From Caulobacteraceae bacterium (GTDB lineage Bacteria; Pseudomonadota; Alphaproteobacteria; Caulobacterales; Caulobacteraceae), in NCBI GenBank assembly GCA_027487945.1, contig JAIYCQ010000032.1, forward strand, positions 1 through 64,000: a stretch of DNA of 64,000 nt, written 5' to 3'. Both the position numbers and the translations under genes were made by a program. Below are positions 43,281 to 55,600 of the stretch, piece after piece; positions within the stretch are counted from its first letter, which is position 1, and the number at the start of each line of letters is the position of its first letter. The notes below the pieces were generated by a model. It did not search any database and was not told the origin of the DNA. It worked only from the letters and a program-made list of their open reading frames with translations.

Positions 43281-44258
43281 ATGGCTTCCGACACGTCCAC
43301 CGCCCTTGCGTCCGCGCGCGGCCCCCGATCCGATGAGACCATGAGCGCCCCCCTCTCCCCGGCCCGACTGACCCACCTGCAGCGGCTGGAAGCCGAGAGC
43401 ATCCACATCATGCGCGAGGTGGTGGCCGAGGCCGAACGCCCGGTGATGCTCTATTCGATCGGCAAGGACAGCGCGGTGATGCTGCATCTGGCCGCGAAGG
43501 CCTTCTATCCCAGCAAGCCGCCCTTCCCGCTGCTGCATGTCGACACCACCTGGAAGTTCCAGGCCATGTACGAGATGCGCGAGCGGATGGCCGCCGAGCT
43601 CGGGTTCGACCTGCTGGTCCACAAGAACCCCGAGGCCGAGGCGGCCGGCATCAACCCGTTCGACCACGGCCCGGCCCACACCGACCTGTGGAAGACCGTG
43701 GGGCTCAAGCAGGCGCTGGAAAAACACGGCTTCGACGCGGCCTTCGGCGGCGCCCGCCGCGACGAGGAGAAGAGCCGCGCCAAGGAGCGCATCTTCTCCT
43801 TCCGCTCGGCGGAGCAGCGCTGGGACCCCAAGAACCAGCGGCCCGAGCTCTGGCGCCTCTACAACGCCCGCAAGAACAAGGGCGAGAGCATCCGTGTGTT
43901 CCCGATCTCCAACTGGACCGAGCTGGACATCTGGCAATACATCCACCTGGAGAGCATCCCCATCGTACCGCTCTACTTCTCTGGCGTCCGGCCGGTGGTC
44001 GAGCGTGACGGGACGCTGATCATGGTCGACGACGACCGGTTCAGACTGAAGCCAGGCGAAGTCCCGGAGATGAAGTCGGTGCGGTTCCGCACCCTCGGCT
44101 GCTACCCCCTGACCGGCGCGGTCGAGAGCACGGCCTCGACGCTTCCGGAGATCATCCAGGAAATGCTGCTCACCACCACCAGCGAGCGTCAGGGGCGGGT
44201 CATCGACCACGACCAGGCCGCTTCGATGGAGAAGAAGAAGCAGGAGGGCTACTTCTGA
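43281..44258 (+). CDS. cysD: sulfate adenylyltransferase small subunit
   Basis: 325 residues from ATG 43281, with AGGAG 7 bases before it; ATG 43341 is a weaker alternative. PP-loop ATPase: [28 protein letters not shown] (~63-90). [17 protein letters not shown] (~156) and [12 protein letters not shown] (~208) are PAPS/APS-reductase-family hallmarks. Forms the ATP sulfurylase complex with CysN. The stop overlaps the next start by one base (TGATG), so stoichiometric translation with cysNC. Confidence 0.96.
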   Translation: MASDTSTALASARGPRSDETMSAPLSPARLTHLQRLEAESIHIMREVVAEAERPVMLYSIGKDSAVMLHLAAKAFYPSKPPFPLLHVDTTWKFQAMYEMRERMAAELGFDLLVHKNPEAEAAGINPFDHGPAHTDLWKTVGLKQALEKHGFDAAFGGARRDEEKSRAKERIFSFRSAEQRWDPKNQRPELWRLYNARKNKGESIRVFPISNWTELDIWQYIHLESIPIVPLYFSGVRPVVERDGTLIMVDDDRFRLKPGEVPEMKSVRFRTLGCYPLTGAVESTASTLPEIIQEMLLTTTSERQGRVIDHDQAASMEKKKQEGYF

Positions 44259-46153
44259 TGAGCGCCTACAAGCCCGCCGATCTCGTCGAGACGGACATCG
44301 ACGCCTACCTGCATCAGCACCAGCACAAGACGCTGCTGCGGTTCATCACCTGCGGCAGCGTCGACGACGGCAAGTCGACCCTGATCGGGCGGCTACTCTA
44401 CGACAGCAAGATGATCTTCGAGGATCAGCTGGCGGCGCTGGAGGCCGACAGCAAGAAGGTCGGCACCCAGGGCGGCGCCATCGACTTCGCACTGCTGGTG
44501 GACGGTCTGGCCGCCGAACGGGAGCAGGGCATCACCATCGATGTCGCCTACCGCTTCTTCGCCACCGATCACCGCAAATTCATCGTCGCCGACACCCCGG
44601 GCCACGAGCAGTACACCCGCAACATGGTCACCGGCGCCTCGACGGCCGACGCCGCCGTGGTGCTGATCGACGCCCGCCGCGGCGTGCTCACCCAGACCCG
44701 CCGCCACAGCTACCTCGTCAACCTGCTGGGCATCCGCAAGGTGGTGCTGGCGGTCAACAAGATGGACCTGGTCGACTGGGACCAGTCGATCTTCGACAGC
44801 ATCGTCGCCGAGTACCGCGACTTCGCCGACCTGATCGGCCTGACCGACTTCACCGCCATCCCGATGAGCGCGCTGGACGGCCAGAACATCACCGAGCCCA
44901 GCGCCGCCGCACCCTGGTACGACGGGCCGCCCCTCATGCGCTGGCTGGAGTCGATCGAGGTCGAGGACGCCCTGCCCTCGCAGCCGTTCCGCATGCCGGT
45001 GCAGTGGGTCAATCGCCCCAACCTCGACTTCCGCGGCTTCAGCGGCCAGATCGCCGCCGGCACGGTCAAGCCGGGCGACCGGGTCAAGGTGCTGCCGTCC
45101 GGCCGCGAGAGCCGCGTGGCGCGGATCGTCGTGCTGCCGGGCGACCTGGAAAGCGCCCAGGCGGGCCAGTCGGTGACCATCACCCTGACCGACGAGATCG
45201 ACGTCTCGCGTGGCGACGTGCTGGTCAGCGCCGATGATCCGTCGCCGGTCGCCAACCAGTTCGAGTCCACCATCGTCTGGATGGACGACGAGCCGATGCT
45301 GCCCGGCCGGCCCTATCTGATGAAGATCGGGGCCCAGACGGTCGCGGCCACCATCACCGAGCCCAAGTACCGGGTGCAGGTGAACACGCTCGAGCACATC
45401 GCCGCCAAGCGGCTGGAGCTCAACGAGATCGGCGTCTGCAACCTCTCGCTCGACCGGGCGATCCCCTTCGAGGCCTATGCGACGAACCGCGATCTGGGCG
45501 GCTTCATCCTGATCGACCGCCTGAGTAACCGCACCGTCGGGGCCGGGATGTTGCACTTCGCGCTGCGCCGGGCCGACAACATCCATTGGCAGGCCACCGA
45601 TGTCCACAAGGCGGCCCGCGCCGCCCAGAAGGGCCAGAAGGGCCGCGTGGTCTGGTTCACCGGCCTTAGCGGGGCCGGAAAGTCGACGATCGCCAACCTG
45701 GTCGAAAAGCGCCTGCATGCGCTGGGGCGCCACACCTACCTGCTGGACGGCGACAACGTCCGCCATGGCCTCAACAAGGACCTCGGCTTCACCGAAGAGG
45801 ACCGTGTCGAGAACATCCGCCGGGTTGCCGAGGTCAGCAAGCTGATGGTCGACGCCGGGCTGATCGTGCTGACCGCCTTCATCAGCCCCTTCCAGGCCGA
45901 GCGCCGGATGGCCCGCGAGATGCTGGAGGACGGCGAGTTCGTCGAGGTCTACGTCGAAACCCCCCTGGCGGTGGCCGAGCAACGCGACGTGAAGGGTCTC
46001 TACAGGAAGGCCCGGGCCGGCGAGCTGAAGAACTTCACCGGCATCGACAGCCCCTATGAGGCGCCGGAGAACGCCGAACTGACCGTGGACACCACGACCC
46101 TGTCGCCCGTCGAGGCGGCGGAGACTATCGTGGCCTGGCTGGAGCGGGGGTAG
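44258..46153 (+). CDS. cysNC: bifunctional sulfate adenylyltransferase subunit 1 / APS kinase
   Basis: 631 residues. The N-terminal GTPase (CysN) has [17 protein letters not shown] (~31-47), [12 protein letters not shown] (~113-125) and NKMD (~167); the EF-Tu-like barrel domains follow to about residue 450. The C-terminal adenylylsulfate kinase has its P-loop [18 protein letters not shown] (~466-483) and ends with the [18 protein letters not shown] typical of CysC. It converts sulfate to APS (with CysD) and to PAPS. Fusion of CysN and CysC is usual in alphaproteobacteria. Confidence 0.96.
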   Translation: MSAYKPADLVETDIDAYLHQHQHKTLLRFITCGSVDDGKSTLIGRLLYDSKMIFEDQLAALEADSKKVGTQGGAIDFALLVDGLAAEREQGITIDVAYRFFATDHRKFIVADTPGHEQYTRNMVTGASTADAAVVLIDARRGVLTQTRRHSYLVNLLGIRKVVLAVNKMDLVDWDQSIFDSIVAEYRDFADLIGLTDFTAIPMSALDGQNITEPSAAAPWYDGPPLMRWLESIEVEDALPSQPFRMPVQWVNRPNLDFRGFSGQIAAGTVKPGDRVKVLPSGRESRVARIVVLPGDLESAQAGQSVTITLTDEIDVSRGDVLVSADDPSPVANQFESTIVWMDDEPMLPGRPYLMKIGAQTVAATITEPKYRVQVNTLEHIAAKRLELNEIGVCNLSLDRAIPFEAYATNRDLGGFILIDRLSNRTVGAGMLHFALRRADNIHWQATDVHKAARAAQKGQKGRVVWFTGLSGAGKSTIANLVEKRLHALGRHTYLLDGDNVRHGLNKDLGFTEEDRVENIRRVAEVSKLMVDAGLIVLTAFISPFQAERRMAREMLEDGEFVEVYVETPLAVAEQRDVKGLYRKARAGELKNFTGIDSPYEAPENAELTVDTTTLSPVEAAETIVAWLERG

Positions 46154-46165
46154 GGCATCGGTCGG

Positions 46166-46189
46166 GGACATGCACTGAACTGCATGTCC
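46166..46189. terminator. hairpin between convergent cysNC and epimerase genes
   Basis: Perfect 9-bp arms GGACATGCA / TGCATGTCC with loop CTGAAC, 13 bases after the cysNC stop and 12 bases before the end of the leftward epimerase gene. No T-run, so likely a bidirectional barrier or a stability hairpin. Confidence 0.5.
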
Positions 46190-46200
46190 TCGGCAGGGCC

Positions 46201-47214
46201 TTACTTGATGCCGTTGTACCCGCGGTACCACTCGACGAAGTTCTTCACGCCCTCTTCGACGGTGACGCGCGGCTTGTAGCCGACGATGTTCTGCAGCTCG
46301 CTGACGTCGGCGACGGTGTCGGGCACGTCACCGGGCTGCAGCGGCAGCATTTCCATGATCGCCTTCTTGCCGAGGCACTCTTCCAGCACCTCGATGTAGC
46401 GCAGCAGCTCGACCTGCTCTTCCGCGCCGATGTTGAAGATGCGGTAGGGGCCGGCGCCGCTGGTGGCCGGGTCGGGCTTCTGGCCGTCCCAGTCGGGGTT
46501 CTTGCCCGGCGGGTTGTCCAGGGCCCGGATCACGCCTTCGACGATGTCGTCGACATAGGTGAAGCTGCGGCTGTGCTTGCCGTGGTTGAAGACCTTGATC
46601 GGTTCGCCGGCCAGGATCGCCTTGGTGAACAGGAACAGCGCCATGTCCGGCCGGCCCCAGGGGCCGTAGACGGTGAAGAAGCGCAGGCCTGTGCAGGGAA
46701 TGTCGAACAGGTTGGCATAGCTGTGCGCCATCTGCTCGTTGGCCTTCTTGGTGGCCGCATAGAGGGTCAGCGGATGCTCGGTGCTCTGGTGCTCGGAGAA
46801 GGGCATGGCCGTGTTGGCGCCGTAGACCGAGCTGGTCGAGGCGAACACCAGATGCTCGACGCCGTTGTGACGGCAGCCCTCGAGGATGTGCAGGAAGCCG
46901 GTGACATTGCTCTGCACATAGATGTGCGGGTTCTCGGCCGCGTAGCGCACGCCCGCCTGGGCGGCCAGATTGATCACCCGGTTGGGCCGGTGCTCGGCGA
47001 AGGCCGCTTCCATCGCCGCGCGGTCGGCGAGGTCGATGGTCAGCTGGACGTAGCCCGGATGATCGATGTGCCGCGCCAGCCGCGCGCGCTTCAGCGCCGG
47101 GTCATAGTAGTCGTTCAGACAGTCGACGCCGATGACGGTATCGCCCCGCTCGAGCAGGCGCAGCGTGGTCGCCGAGCCGATGAAACCGGCGGACCCGGTG
47201 ACCATAACCTTCAT
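46201..47214 (-). CDS. UDP-glucuronate 4-epimerase-type SDR protein
   Basis: 337 residues. Extended SDR: NAD motif [20 protein letters not shown] (~5-24), substrate-side [17 protein letters not shown] (~31), serine/tyrosine/lysine catalytic set with FASTSSVYG (~124) and [15 protein letters not shown] (~151), and the end [16 protein letters not shown] (~219). The DYYDPALK signature marks the UDP-glucuronate epimerase branch rather than GalE. 20 bases after TviB, so it likely uses that dehydrogenase's product for capsule or O-antigen precursor synthesis. Confidence 0.9.
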   Translation of the reverse strand: MKVMVTGSAGFIGSATTLRLLERGDTVIGVDCLNDYYDPALKRARLARHIDHPGYVQLTIDLADRAAMEAAFAEHRPNRVINLAAQAGVRYAAENPHIYVQSNVTGFLHILEGCRHNGVEHLVFASTSSVYGANTAMPFSEHQSTEHPLTLYAATKKANEQMAHSYANLFDIPCTGLRFFTVYGPWGRPDMALFLFTKAILAGEPIKVFNHGKHSRSFTYVDDIVEGVIRALDNPPGKNPDWDGQKPDPATSGAGPYRIFNIGAEEQVELLRYIEVLEECLGKKAIMEMLPLQPGDVPDTVADVSELQNIVGYKPRVTVEEGVKNFVEWYRGYNGIK

Positions 47215-47234
47215 GGAACTGCTCTTCGTCTGGG

Positions 47235-48512
47235 TCAGAGGCGGCCGTCGACCGCCTCGCGCGGCAGGGCCGACTTGACGTCATATAGCACGGACGGGTC
47301 CTTGCCGAAGGCGCGGATCCCGGCGGCGCCGAGGTCGGTGAACTGGTGGTGGGCGACCGCCAGGATGATGACGTCGTAGTCGCCGGCCTTCGGCGCCGCG
47401 GTCAGCTCGACCCCGTACTCGTGGCGCGCCTCGGCCGCGTCCACCCACGGATCATGAATGTCGACGGCCATGGAGTGTTCGGTCAGTTCACTGACGATGT
47501 CGACGACCTTGGTGTTGCGCAGGTCCGGGCAGTTCTCCTTGAACGCCAGGCCGAGGACCAGGGCGCGGGCTCCCACCGGGTTGATCTTCTTGCGCACCAT
47601 CAGCCGCAGGACCCGGTCGGCGACATAGGCGCCCATCCCGTCGTTGATCCGCCGGCCGGCCAGGATCACCTCCGGATGATAGCCGAGCTCCTGGGCCTTG
47701 TGGGTCAGGTAGTAGGGGTCGACGCCGATGCAGTGGCCGCCGACGAGGCCGGGCCGGAAGGGCAGGAAGTTCCACTTGGTGCCCGCCGCCTGCAGCACCT
47801 CGAGGGTGTCGATGCCCAGTCGATTGAAGATCATCGCGAACTCGTTGATCAGCGCGATGTTCAGGTCCCGTTGGGTGTTCTCGATCACTTTGGCCGCCTC
47901 GGCCACGGCGATCGAGCTGGCAAGGTGGGTGCCGGCCGGGACGATGGCCGAGTAGAGGGCGTCAACGAGGGTCGCGGCCTCCGGCGTCGAGCCGGCGGTG
48001 ACCTTGGTGATGGTCGAAAGCCGGTGCTCCCGGTCGCCGGGATTGGCCCGCTCGGGGCTGTAGCCGCAGAAGAAGTCGCGATTGTAGGTCAGGCCGGAGA
48101 TCCGCTCGAGGATCGGGACGCAGACCTCTTCCGTGCAGCCCGGATAGACGGTGCTCTCGTAGATCACCACGGCGCCGGGGGTCAGGTGCGCCGCGATGGC
48201 CCGGCTGGCGGCCGAGATGGCGCCCAGATCGGGCCGGCGGGCCTGGTCGATGGGCGTCGGGACGGTGACGACGAAAATGTTGCGGCCGTCGAGATCCGAA
48301 GGGTCGGCGCTGAAGCGCAGCCGGGGCGAGGCCGCCAGTTCGTCGGCGTCCACCTCCAGGGTGCGATCGTGGCCGCGACGCAGCTCCTCGATACGACCGT
48401 TGTCCAGATCATAGCCGACGGTGTCGAAATGCTTGCCGAAGGCGGCGGCCAGCGGCAGGCCGACATAGCCCAGACCCAGAACGCAGATGCGGGCGTCTTC
48501 CAGCGAAATCAT
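47235..48512 (-). CDS. tviB: UDP-N-acetylhexosamine 6-dehydrogenase (TviB/WbpO type)
   Basis: 425 residues. UDP-glucose/GDP-mannose dehydrogenase family: N-terminal Rossmann [17 protein letters not shown] (~10-26), [15 protein letters not shown] (~82-96), [19 protein letters not shown] (~118) and the catalytic cysteine in [19 protein letters not shown] (~260). The C-terminal domain is [16 protein letters not shown] (~328). The residues match the Vi-antigen TviB and Pseudomonas WbpO group as I recall. It oxidises UDP-GlcNAc or UDP-GalNAc at C6. First of a two-gene unit with the 4-epimerase. Confidence 0.9.
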   Translation of the reverse strand: MISLEDARICVLGLGYVGLPLAAAFGKHFDTVGYDLDNGRIEELRRGHDRTLEVDADELAASPRLRFSADPSDLDGRNIFVVTVPTPIDQARRPDLGAISAASRAIAAHLTPGAVVIYESTVYPGCTEEVCVPILERISGLTYNRDFFCGYSPERANPGDREHRLSTITKVTAGSTPEAATLVDALYSAIVPAGTHLASSIAVAEAAKVIENTQRDLNIALINEFAMIFNRLGIDTLEVLQAAGTKWNFLPFRPGLVGGHCIGVDPYYLTHKAQELGYHPEVILAGRRINDGMGAYVADRVLRLMVRKKINPVGARALVLGLAFKENCPDLRNTKVVDIVSELTEHSMAVDIHDPWVDAAEARHEYGVELTAAPKAGDYDVIILAVAHHQFTDLGAAGIRAFGKDPSVLYDVKSALPREAVDGRL

Positions 48513-48633
48513 CGACGGGTCCCATACAGGCGGACGGACAGCGCCCGCCGCAAGGCAATCACCGATCCGGGGCGGGCATGCAAGAGCGGGCGCGCGAATC
48601 CGGCCGTGTGAACCGCGCGCTGCGCCGCTCCGG

Positions 48634-49179
48634 TCAATCCTGCCGGGGCGACCCGACGCGGGTCGAGATCACGCCGTCCCACGGCAGGCGCTTGACGACC
48701 AGGGTCGGGCCGGTCGTCGCCTTGGTCGCCTTGTCGTCAGCGTAGACGGCGATAACGGTCAGCGGGCGGTCGGTCAGGATCTCGACCTCGCACTGAAGCC
48801 GGATGGTCTTGGCGGCGCCGGCGGGCCAGGGCGCGGCCGCGGTCGGGCGACGGTCCGCCGTGCCACAGCCGGTCGACCCGACCACGATGCTCAGCTTCTG
48901 CACCGCACCGGCGGTGTTGGCCGTGGAGGTGCCCGAGGCCTCGATCAGATACCGGCCGGCGGTCATGGCCGGGATGGTGCAGGCGGTCTGGCTCGCATCC
49001 ACCCGACGGCAGGCGCTGGCGCCGATATCGGGCTGGGTATAGCCGACGAAGGCGCGGGGCGGGCCGAGGGGCGCGGCGGCGACCGGCGCCGGCGAGGCCG
49101 GGGCGGTCGTCGGTGTCTGGGCGGCGGGGGCGGCGGCGCCGATCGTGGCGAGGCCGGCGGCGAGAAACAGGATTCGCAT
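48634..49179 (-). CDS. exported protein, unknown function
   Basis: 181 residues from ATG 49179 (GGAG 8 bases upstream). A short signal peptide (MRILFLAAGLATIGAAAPAA) is followed by a Pro/Ala/Thr linker (~20-45), then a beta-rich domain with three cysteine-bearing segments (ASACRRVDASQTACTIPAM, STGCGTADRR, LQCEVEIL). It resembles envelope proteins with Ig-like folds but I cannot assign a family. Second of two genes after the autotransporter, 22 bases past the preceding one. Confidence 0.68.
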   Translation of the reverse strand: MRILFLAAGLATIGAAAPAAQTPTTAPASPAPVAAAPLGPPRAFVGYTQPDIGASACRRVDASQTACTIPAMTAGRYLIEASGTSTANTAGAVQKLSIVVGSTGCGTADRRPTAAAPWPAGAAKTIRLQCEVEILTDRPLTVIAVYADDKATKATTGPTLVVKRLPWDGVISTRVGSPRQD

Positions 49180-49201
49180 GCTTGGCTCCGGTTCGCGGAC
49201 G

Positions 49202-49519
49202 TCAGCCCTTGCGGGCCTCGGTCTTGATGACGCCGAGATTCTGCATCGCGGCCTGCAGGCTGTTGATCTTGTTGAACAGGTCGACCGCACCATCGAGGTC
49301 GAGCACCAGGCGGACGACCGGCACGGCGCGGCCCGTCTTGCCCTTGGCCTTGGGGTCCGGCTCGTCGGCCCGGCGGACACAGAATTCGATCCGCATGGTG
49401 CGGCCGTCGAAACTCATGCGCTGGACGTTGTCGGCGAAGGTCTCGACCAGGTCGGGACGGTCCACGTAGCGCAGGTCCATCGGCGCTTCGGGCTTGGGGG
49501 CGGTGGGGGCCTTGGCCAT
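49202..49519 (-). CDS. small conserved-type protein, unknown function
   Basis: 105 residues from ATG 49519 (TGGAGA 7 bases upstream). LRYVDRPDLVETFADNVQRMSFDGRTMRIEFCVRRADEPDPK at ~17-58 and VVRLVLDLDGAVDLFNKINSLQAAMQ (~68-93) form strand-strand-helix units. The overall plan resembles small DUF3467-type proteins, but I would not name it. Not secreted. It follows the autotransporter after its terminator and may be read separately. Confidence 0.65.
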   Translation of the reverse strand: MAKAPTAPKPEAPMDLRYVDRPDLVETFADNVQRMSFDGRTMRIEFCVRRADEPDPKAKGKTGRAVPVVRLVLDLDGAVDLFNKINSLQAAMQNLGVIKTEARKG

Positions 49520-49619
49520 GGAATCTCCAGTCGGGAGGGTGGCGGCGAGGGGCAGGCGCCGCGGAAAGGAAGCGCCGCTCAAGAGCGGCGGGTCGGCGGA
49601 GTCCGGCGGAAACGGAAAC

Positions 49620-49641
49620 GGGCCGGTCTTGCGACCGGCCC
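49620..49641 (-). terminator. terminator of the autotransporter gene
   Basis: Perfect 9-bp arms GGGCCGGTC / GACCGGCCC (49620-49628 and 49633-49641), 4-base loop, followed leftward by GTTTCCGTTT. It lies 20 bases after the autotransporter stop. A second, smaller hairpin (CGCCGCT / AGCGGCG, 49573-49590) lies further on. Confidence 0.75.
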
Positions 49642-49661
49642 GCTCCACATGTCCTGGCGGA

Positions 49662-52600
49662 CTACCAGCGCCAGCGGAAGCCGAGCGTGGCGTCCGTCGC
49701 CTGGTAGTCGTCCTTGAACTTCACACCGGCGTTCAGGAAGGCCGAGAAGGCGGCCTCGTTGCTGAACAGGTTGATCGTGCCCTGGACCTCGCCGAACGAG
49801 CCGGAGAAGTCGTCCGTCAGGGTCAGGTTCGGACCGAGGTTGTCGATCGTCAGGACGTTCTCGCCTTCGAACTCGTTCCAGGCGCGGGCCGTGAGGCCGA
49901 ACCGGGCGTCGAAGCGCTCCATGGAGGCCACGGTGCTCAGGCGAGCGCCGATGCTGCCGCGGAGGCTGGTCTGCTCGTCCCAGTTGATCGTCGCGCCCGG
50001 GACATCGATCGCCTCGATGTCGGTCTTGACGTAGGACACGCTGGCCAGCGGCTCGAGCGAGGCGTTCTCGCCCAGGGCCAGCTTGTAGCCGCCTTCGATC
50101 TGGAAGCCGGTGCTGTCGACTTCGCTGGCGAAGACGTTGCTGCCCGCCGGAGCCAGCGTGGGCGCCTGGTAGTCCAGGTTCATGTTGTTCATGGCGACCA
50201 CACCGTCGATGAACCAGGCGCCGGTCATGTAGGTGCCGTACAGGCCGAACACCGCGCCGTCCATCGAGGCCATCGTCGGCGACGCGTTGAAGTTCACGTC
50301 GCTGTCGATGTAGCCGACCATGCCGCCGACCACCCAGGAAGAGTCCGCCGTGCTGGCGCCGACGAAGTCCAGGCCGCCGATCAGCGAGACAGTCTGCTGG
50401 TCGTAGCTGGTGTCGAAGCTGTAGGTCACGCCGAACAGCTCGTAGGAGTTGATCAGGTCACGCTCGGCGGCGCCGCCGGTGATCTTCATCCAGATCCCCG
50501 CGCCGGGCTCGGAGTCGCCCAGCTGCTCGCGCAGATCCGCCTGACGGTCGAGCCAGGTTCCGGTGGTGCTGTACCAGGCCGACTGGGCGGCCTGACCCAT
50601 GGTCGTGAACTCGAACGCCTCACCGTCCGGCAGGCCGACCAGCAGCTGCTGGTTGTTCCCGTTGACGGTCAGATCGTAGAAGAACAGGCCCTTGTCGAGG
50701 ACGCCGTCGGCGGAGTTGAGATCCGCGCGCCAGTAGTCGGAGGCCGTATCCAGGCTGAAGTGACCGGCCGCCGTCGTGCCGCCGGAGACGTCGACCAGGA
50801 CGATACCGTCCGGGTTGAAGGCGCCGAACACGTTCACGCTGGTGTCGTTGACCAGGATCTGGGTGCTGCCGGCGGTGGAGCCGCCGGTGAGGCCGAAGCA
50901 GTCAGCCGCCGTCAGCGTGCCGCAGCCCGTCTGGATGATCTCGGCCAGGTTGGCGTCCATCACCAGGCGGCTGGAGCCCGAGCCGGTGAAGGCCGTGCCC
51001 GCCGACAGGATGCGGTCGTTCGCGAACCCGTCGGAGAGGGCGGCGATGTTGGTGCCCGAGCTGCCGAAGACGATGCGGCCCGAGTTGGTCCAGGTGTTCA
51101 GGCTGGTGATGGTCAGGGTTGCGGCGCCCTGGGCCGGCTCGCCGACGACCAGCAGGCCGGAGTTGTTGAACGCGTCCGTCCCGGCCCCGAAGTCCCAGGA
51201 GGTCGCGACCGCACCGGCGTTGGTGAAGATCGAACCGGTGTTGGTCAGGGTGTCGTTGCCGGCGCTGAACACGCTGGCGCCGGTGGTGTGCCAGCTCAGG
51301 AAGGAGCTGTTGTTGAACGTCACGGCGGTGGCGCCGGTGAAGTTCACACGACCGTTCACCCGACCGGCGTTGTTGACGACGATCGTGCCGCCGGTGCCGC
51401 GGATCACGGCGTCGTCGTAGCCGGTCACCGTGTTGTCCGTCGAACGGACCACCGAGTTGGTGTTGATGTTCAGCGTCGTGGTGCTGGCGCCGGTGTTGCC
51501 GAGGTCGACAACCCAGCTGGTCGCGCCGGCGCCGGCGCTGGTCACCAGCGCGCCCGTGCCGCCCGCACCCACGTTCACCGTGACCGCGCCGCCGTTGGTG
51601 GCGGTGCGGATGCCGCTGCCGTTGTTGCCCGCGACCGTCACGCCGTTGGCGACGTTGATCGTGGTCGCGCCGGTGCCGGTCGTCGCGGTGTTGATGCCCG
51701 CGAAGCCGGCGGCGATCGAACCGCTGACGTTGGCGTTGGCGTTGACCGTGGTCGTGCCCGTGCCGGTGTTGCCGGTGACGATGCCGTTGTCGTCAGCCGA
51801 CACCGCCGCGCTGCTGGTCACGGTGATCGGACCACCAACCGTACGGGCGACGATGCCGTTGCCGGTGGTCGAGGTCACCGTACCGGTGCTGGTCACGGTG
51901 ATCGTGGCAGCGCCCGAGGCCTCGGCGTTGATGCCGTCACCCGTCGCCAGCACGGCGGCCGTGTTGCCCACGGTGATCGTGCCGGTCGAGGAGTCGGCCT
52001 CGATCCCCTGGCCGCCGGCGGTGATCGCGCCGGTGTTGGTCACCGTGTTCGTGCCGGTGGCCGTGCGCGCGGTGATGCCGTAGCCGGCGGTGGCCGAAAT
52101 GACGGCCGAGTTGGTCACCGAGGACGTACCGGCGCCGAGCGTCGAGGTCTGGATGCCCTCGGCGGCCGTCGAGGTGATCGCCGCCGCGTTGGTGACGATG
52201 ATGTTCCCGGAGTCCGACACGGCGTTGATGCCGTCGTTGTTGGTGCTGATCACGCCGCCGGCGTTGTTGGTCACCGTGTTGGCGCCCGTCGCCGTCGCCG
52301 TGACGATGCCGCGGCCGCCCGCCCCGTTGGCCGTGAGGGCCGCCGAGTTGGTGACGCTGACCGTGCCCGCACCGGCCGTGTTGGCGCGGATCGCATCATT
52401 GCCGGTCGAGGTGACCGCCGCAGCGTTGGTGACCACCACATTGCCGGTTCCCGACGTCGCCAGGATGCCGGTGTTGAGGGCGCTGATCACGCCGCCGGCG
52501 TTGTTGGCGACCGTCACCGCGCCGGAGGTGGAGTCCGCGTCGATGCCGCGGCCGCCGGTCGAGGTGATCGACCTCGAGTTGGTGACGCCGTTGGCGCCGG

Positions 52601-55600
52601 CGTCGGTGAAGGTGTCGATCCCCGCGCCGAGCGCGTTGATCGCCGCCGAGTTGGTCACCGACGACGTACCCGCGCCGCCGGTCGAGGTCTGGATGCCTTC
52701 CGCGGCCGTCGAGGTGATCGCCGCCGCATTGGTGACGATGACATTCCCGGAGGTCGAACCGGCATTGATGCCGTCGTTGTTGGCGCTGATCACGCCACCG
52801 GCGTTGTTGGCGACGGTGTTGGTCCCCGTCCCCGTCGCCGTGACGATGCCCCGGCCGCCGGCCCCGTTGGCCGTGACGGCCGCCGAGTTGGTCACCGAGG
52901 ACGTGCCCGCGCCGCCCGTAGCGGTCTGGATGCCGTCTGCGGTGGTCGAGGTGACCGCCGCCGCGTTGGTGACGATCACATTGCCCGAGGTCGAGATGGC
53001 GTTGATGCCGTCCAGGCTCGCGCTGATCACGCCGCCCGCGTTGTTGTTGACGGTGTTGACGCCCGTGGCGGTGGTGGTGGTGATGCCGACAGAACTGGTC
53101 GAGGTGACCGCCGCCGAGTTGGTGACCTGCGAGGCGCCCGCGCCGGTGTTGACCTGCGAGGTGATGCCGGCGGCGCCGGCGTTCACCGCGGCGGTGTTGG
53201 TCACCGTCGAGGTTCCGGCGACGCTTTGGCTGAAGAGGCCGAAGCCGTTGCCCGTGACCGCACCGGAGTTGGCGAGGGTTACAGCCCCCGAGCCGGCGGA
53301 ACCGGCCGCCACGCCCACGCCGTCGGCGAAGACGACGCCGGTGTTGGTGACGGTGACGTTTCCGGCGCCGCCGCCCTGGATCGTACCAAGGACGCCGACG
53401 GCGGTGACCCGGTCACCGACGCTGCCGATGTTGGCCGCGCTGGTGACGACCACATTGGCGTTGGTCACGCCGAGGGCCCTGGCCTCGATGCCACTTTCCG
53501 AAGAGCCGTGGATCGAGGTGCCGGCGAGGGCCGTGACCGTGATGCCGCCACCGCCCGTGGTGGTGGCCAGGATACCGGTGCCCGAAGCGCCTGCGTCGAT
53601 CACGCCGGCGTTGAAGTTGACGGTGTTCTGGCCGGCCGAGGTGACGGCCACGACGCCGTCGTCGGCGGCCGTGATGTTGGCCGACACCGTGACGGTGGAC
53701 GTACCCGCGCCGGCGGTCGAGGTGTCGATGCCGTCGTCGGCGGTCGAGGTGATGGCCGCAGCGGTCGTCACGACGACGTTGCCCGAGTTCGAGAAGACGT
53801 TGATGCCGTCGTCGACCGCGGTGATCACGCCGCCGGCGTTGTTGTTGATCGTGATCGCGCCGGTGGTGCTTTCCGAGCTGATGCCTTCGCTGCCCGCATT
53901 GATGGACGCGCTGTTGGTCACCAGGGTCGCACCCGTCTCGGCGTTGGTGATGACGCCGCCGTCGGTGGAGACGATCGCGCCCGTCGAGGTGACGGTGACC
54001 GTTCCGGCCCCCGTGGTTCCGCCGAAGATGCCGGCCGCGTTGAGACCGTTGGCCACGTTGATGGCCGCGCCGTTGGTGATCACCACGTCGCCGCCGCTGG
54101 ACAGGGCCGCGACACCGGCCGAACCCGGGAGGTTGCCCGAGCCGTCGACGCCATCGCCGGCGACCATGTCGATCGTGCCGCCGTCGACGACGATCGTGAT
54201 GTCGCCAAGGTCGGACTGGGCGAGAACGCCGATGCTGTTGTCGCCGACGACGTCGATGTTGACCGTACCGAGGTCGATGTCGACGCTGGCCGTACCAGCC
54301 GAGGAGGCGAGGCCGGCGACAGCGGCGGAGCCATCAGCCTCGCCGCCGAAGCCGTCGTCGACCGTGATGGTCAGGCCGTTGCCGAAGGTGATCTCGACCG
54401 CCGGATCGCCCGCGCCGGTATCGGCCGCGGCCGTGCTTTCGGCGAAGGCGCCGATGGAGGTGAAGTCAGCGTCGGTGTTGTTGACGTCGAGCGTGACGTT
54501 GACGCCGCCGGTGATGGTCGCGTCGGTCGCGGCGACCGTGCTGACGCCGAAGTCCTGCGGGTCGATGGTCACGCCGTCGGCGATGACCACCGTCGAGGCC
54601 GCGGCGCCGGAACTGGCGTCCACGCCGGCCGCGCCCAGGGCGGTGATGTCGGCGTTGACGGTGACCAGAACGACACCGTCCGACTTGGCCGCAATGCCGT
54701 TCTCGCTCGCCGTGATGGCGCCGTTCGAGGTGACGATGACCAGCCCGGTGACGGAGTCGGCGGCGACGCCGTCACCGCCGGTGGCGCTGACGCCGCCGGT
54801 TCCGACCGTGACGGTAACCGCGCCGGAGTTGCTGCTCGCCGAGATGCCGTCGCCGGCCGTGCCGGTGACCAGATCTTCGGTAGAGACCGTCACAGTGCCC
54901 GTGCCGGTGGTCGAGGCCGAGATGCCGGTGAGGCCGGTGATGGTGCCGCCGGTGTAGGTGTCGACCAGCACGTTGCCCGCGCCGCCGGTCGCGGCGTTGA
55001 TCCCCGAGCCGCCCGCGCCCAGCACCGCATTGGCGCCGGCGAAGACGCTGACGTTGCCGCTGGTGCTGGTGGCGTCGATGCCATCAAGAGCGCCGGTGAC
55101 GTCGCCGATGATGTCGACGCTGTTCAGGCCGCTGTTGGTGCTCGTGGTGATGCCGTCACCGGTCGTGCCGGTGAAGCTCGCCGCATCGACGTCCAGGACC
55201 GAAACCGAGCCGGTCCCGGTGGCCGAGGCGAACACGGCGCTGGCGCCCGTCACCGAACCGCCGACCACGTCAATGTCGATCAGGCCGGCGCCGCCGGTCG
55301 TGGCGGCGATGCCGATCCCCGTCGCCGTAGTGGCGCTGGCGTTGTTGGTGTCGATGTTGATCGACCCGGTCGTGCTGGCGGCGTTGATGCCGTTGCCGCC
55401 CGTGGCGCTGACACCATTGGTGTCGATGAGGATGGCCCCGCCGACCGTGCTGGCGTTGACGCCGTTGCCGGCCGTCGAGGTGACCAGGGCGGCGGTGTCG
55501 ATGGTGACCGTGCCGGTGGCGCCGGTGCTCGTGCCCGACACGCCGGTCGCGCCGGTGACCGCCGCGTTGGCGTCGATGTCAACGTTGCCGCCGGTGCCGG

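Noticed and set aside
46166-46189. Classical Rho-independent terminator after cysNC
   Set aside because: The stem is perfect but no T-run follows in either direction, so it is only listed as a hairpin with moderate confidence.
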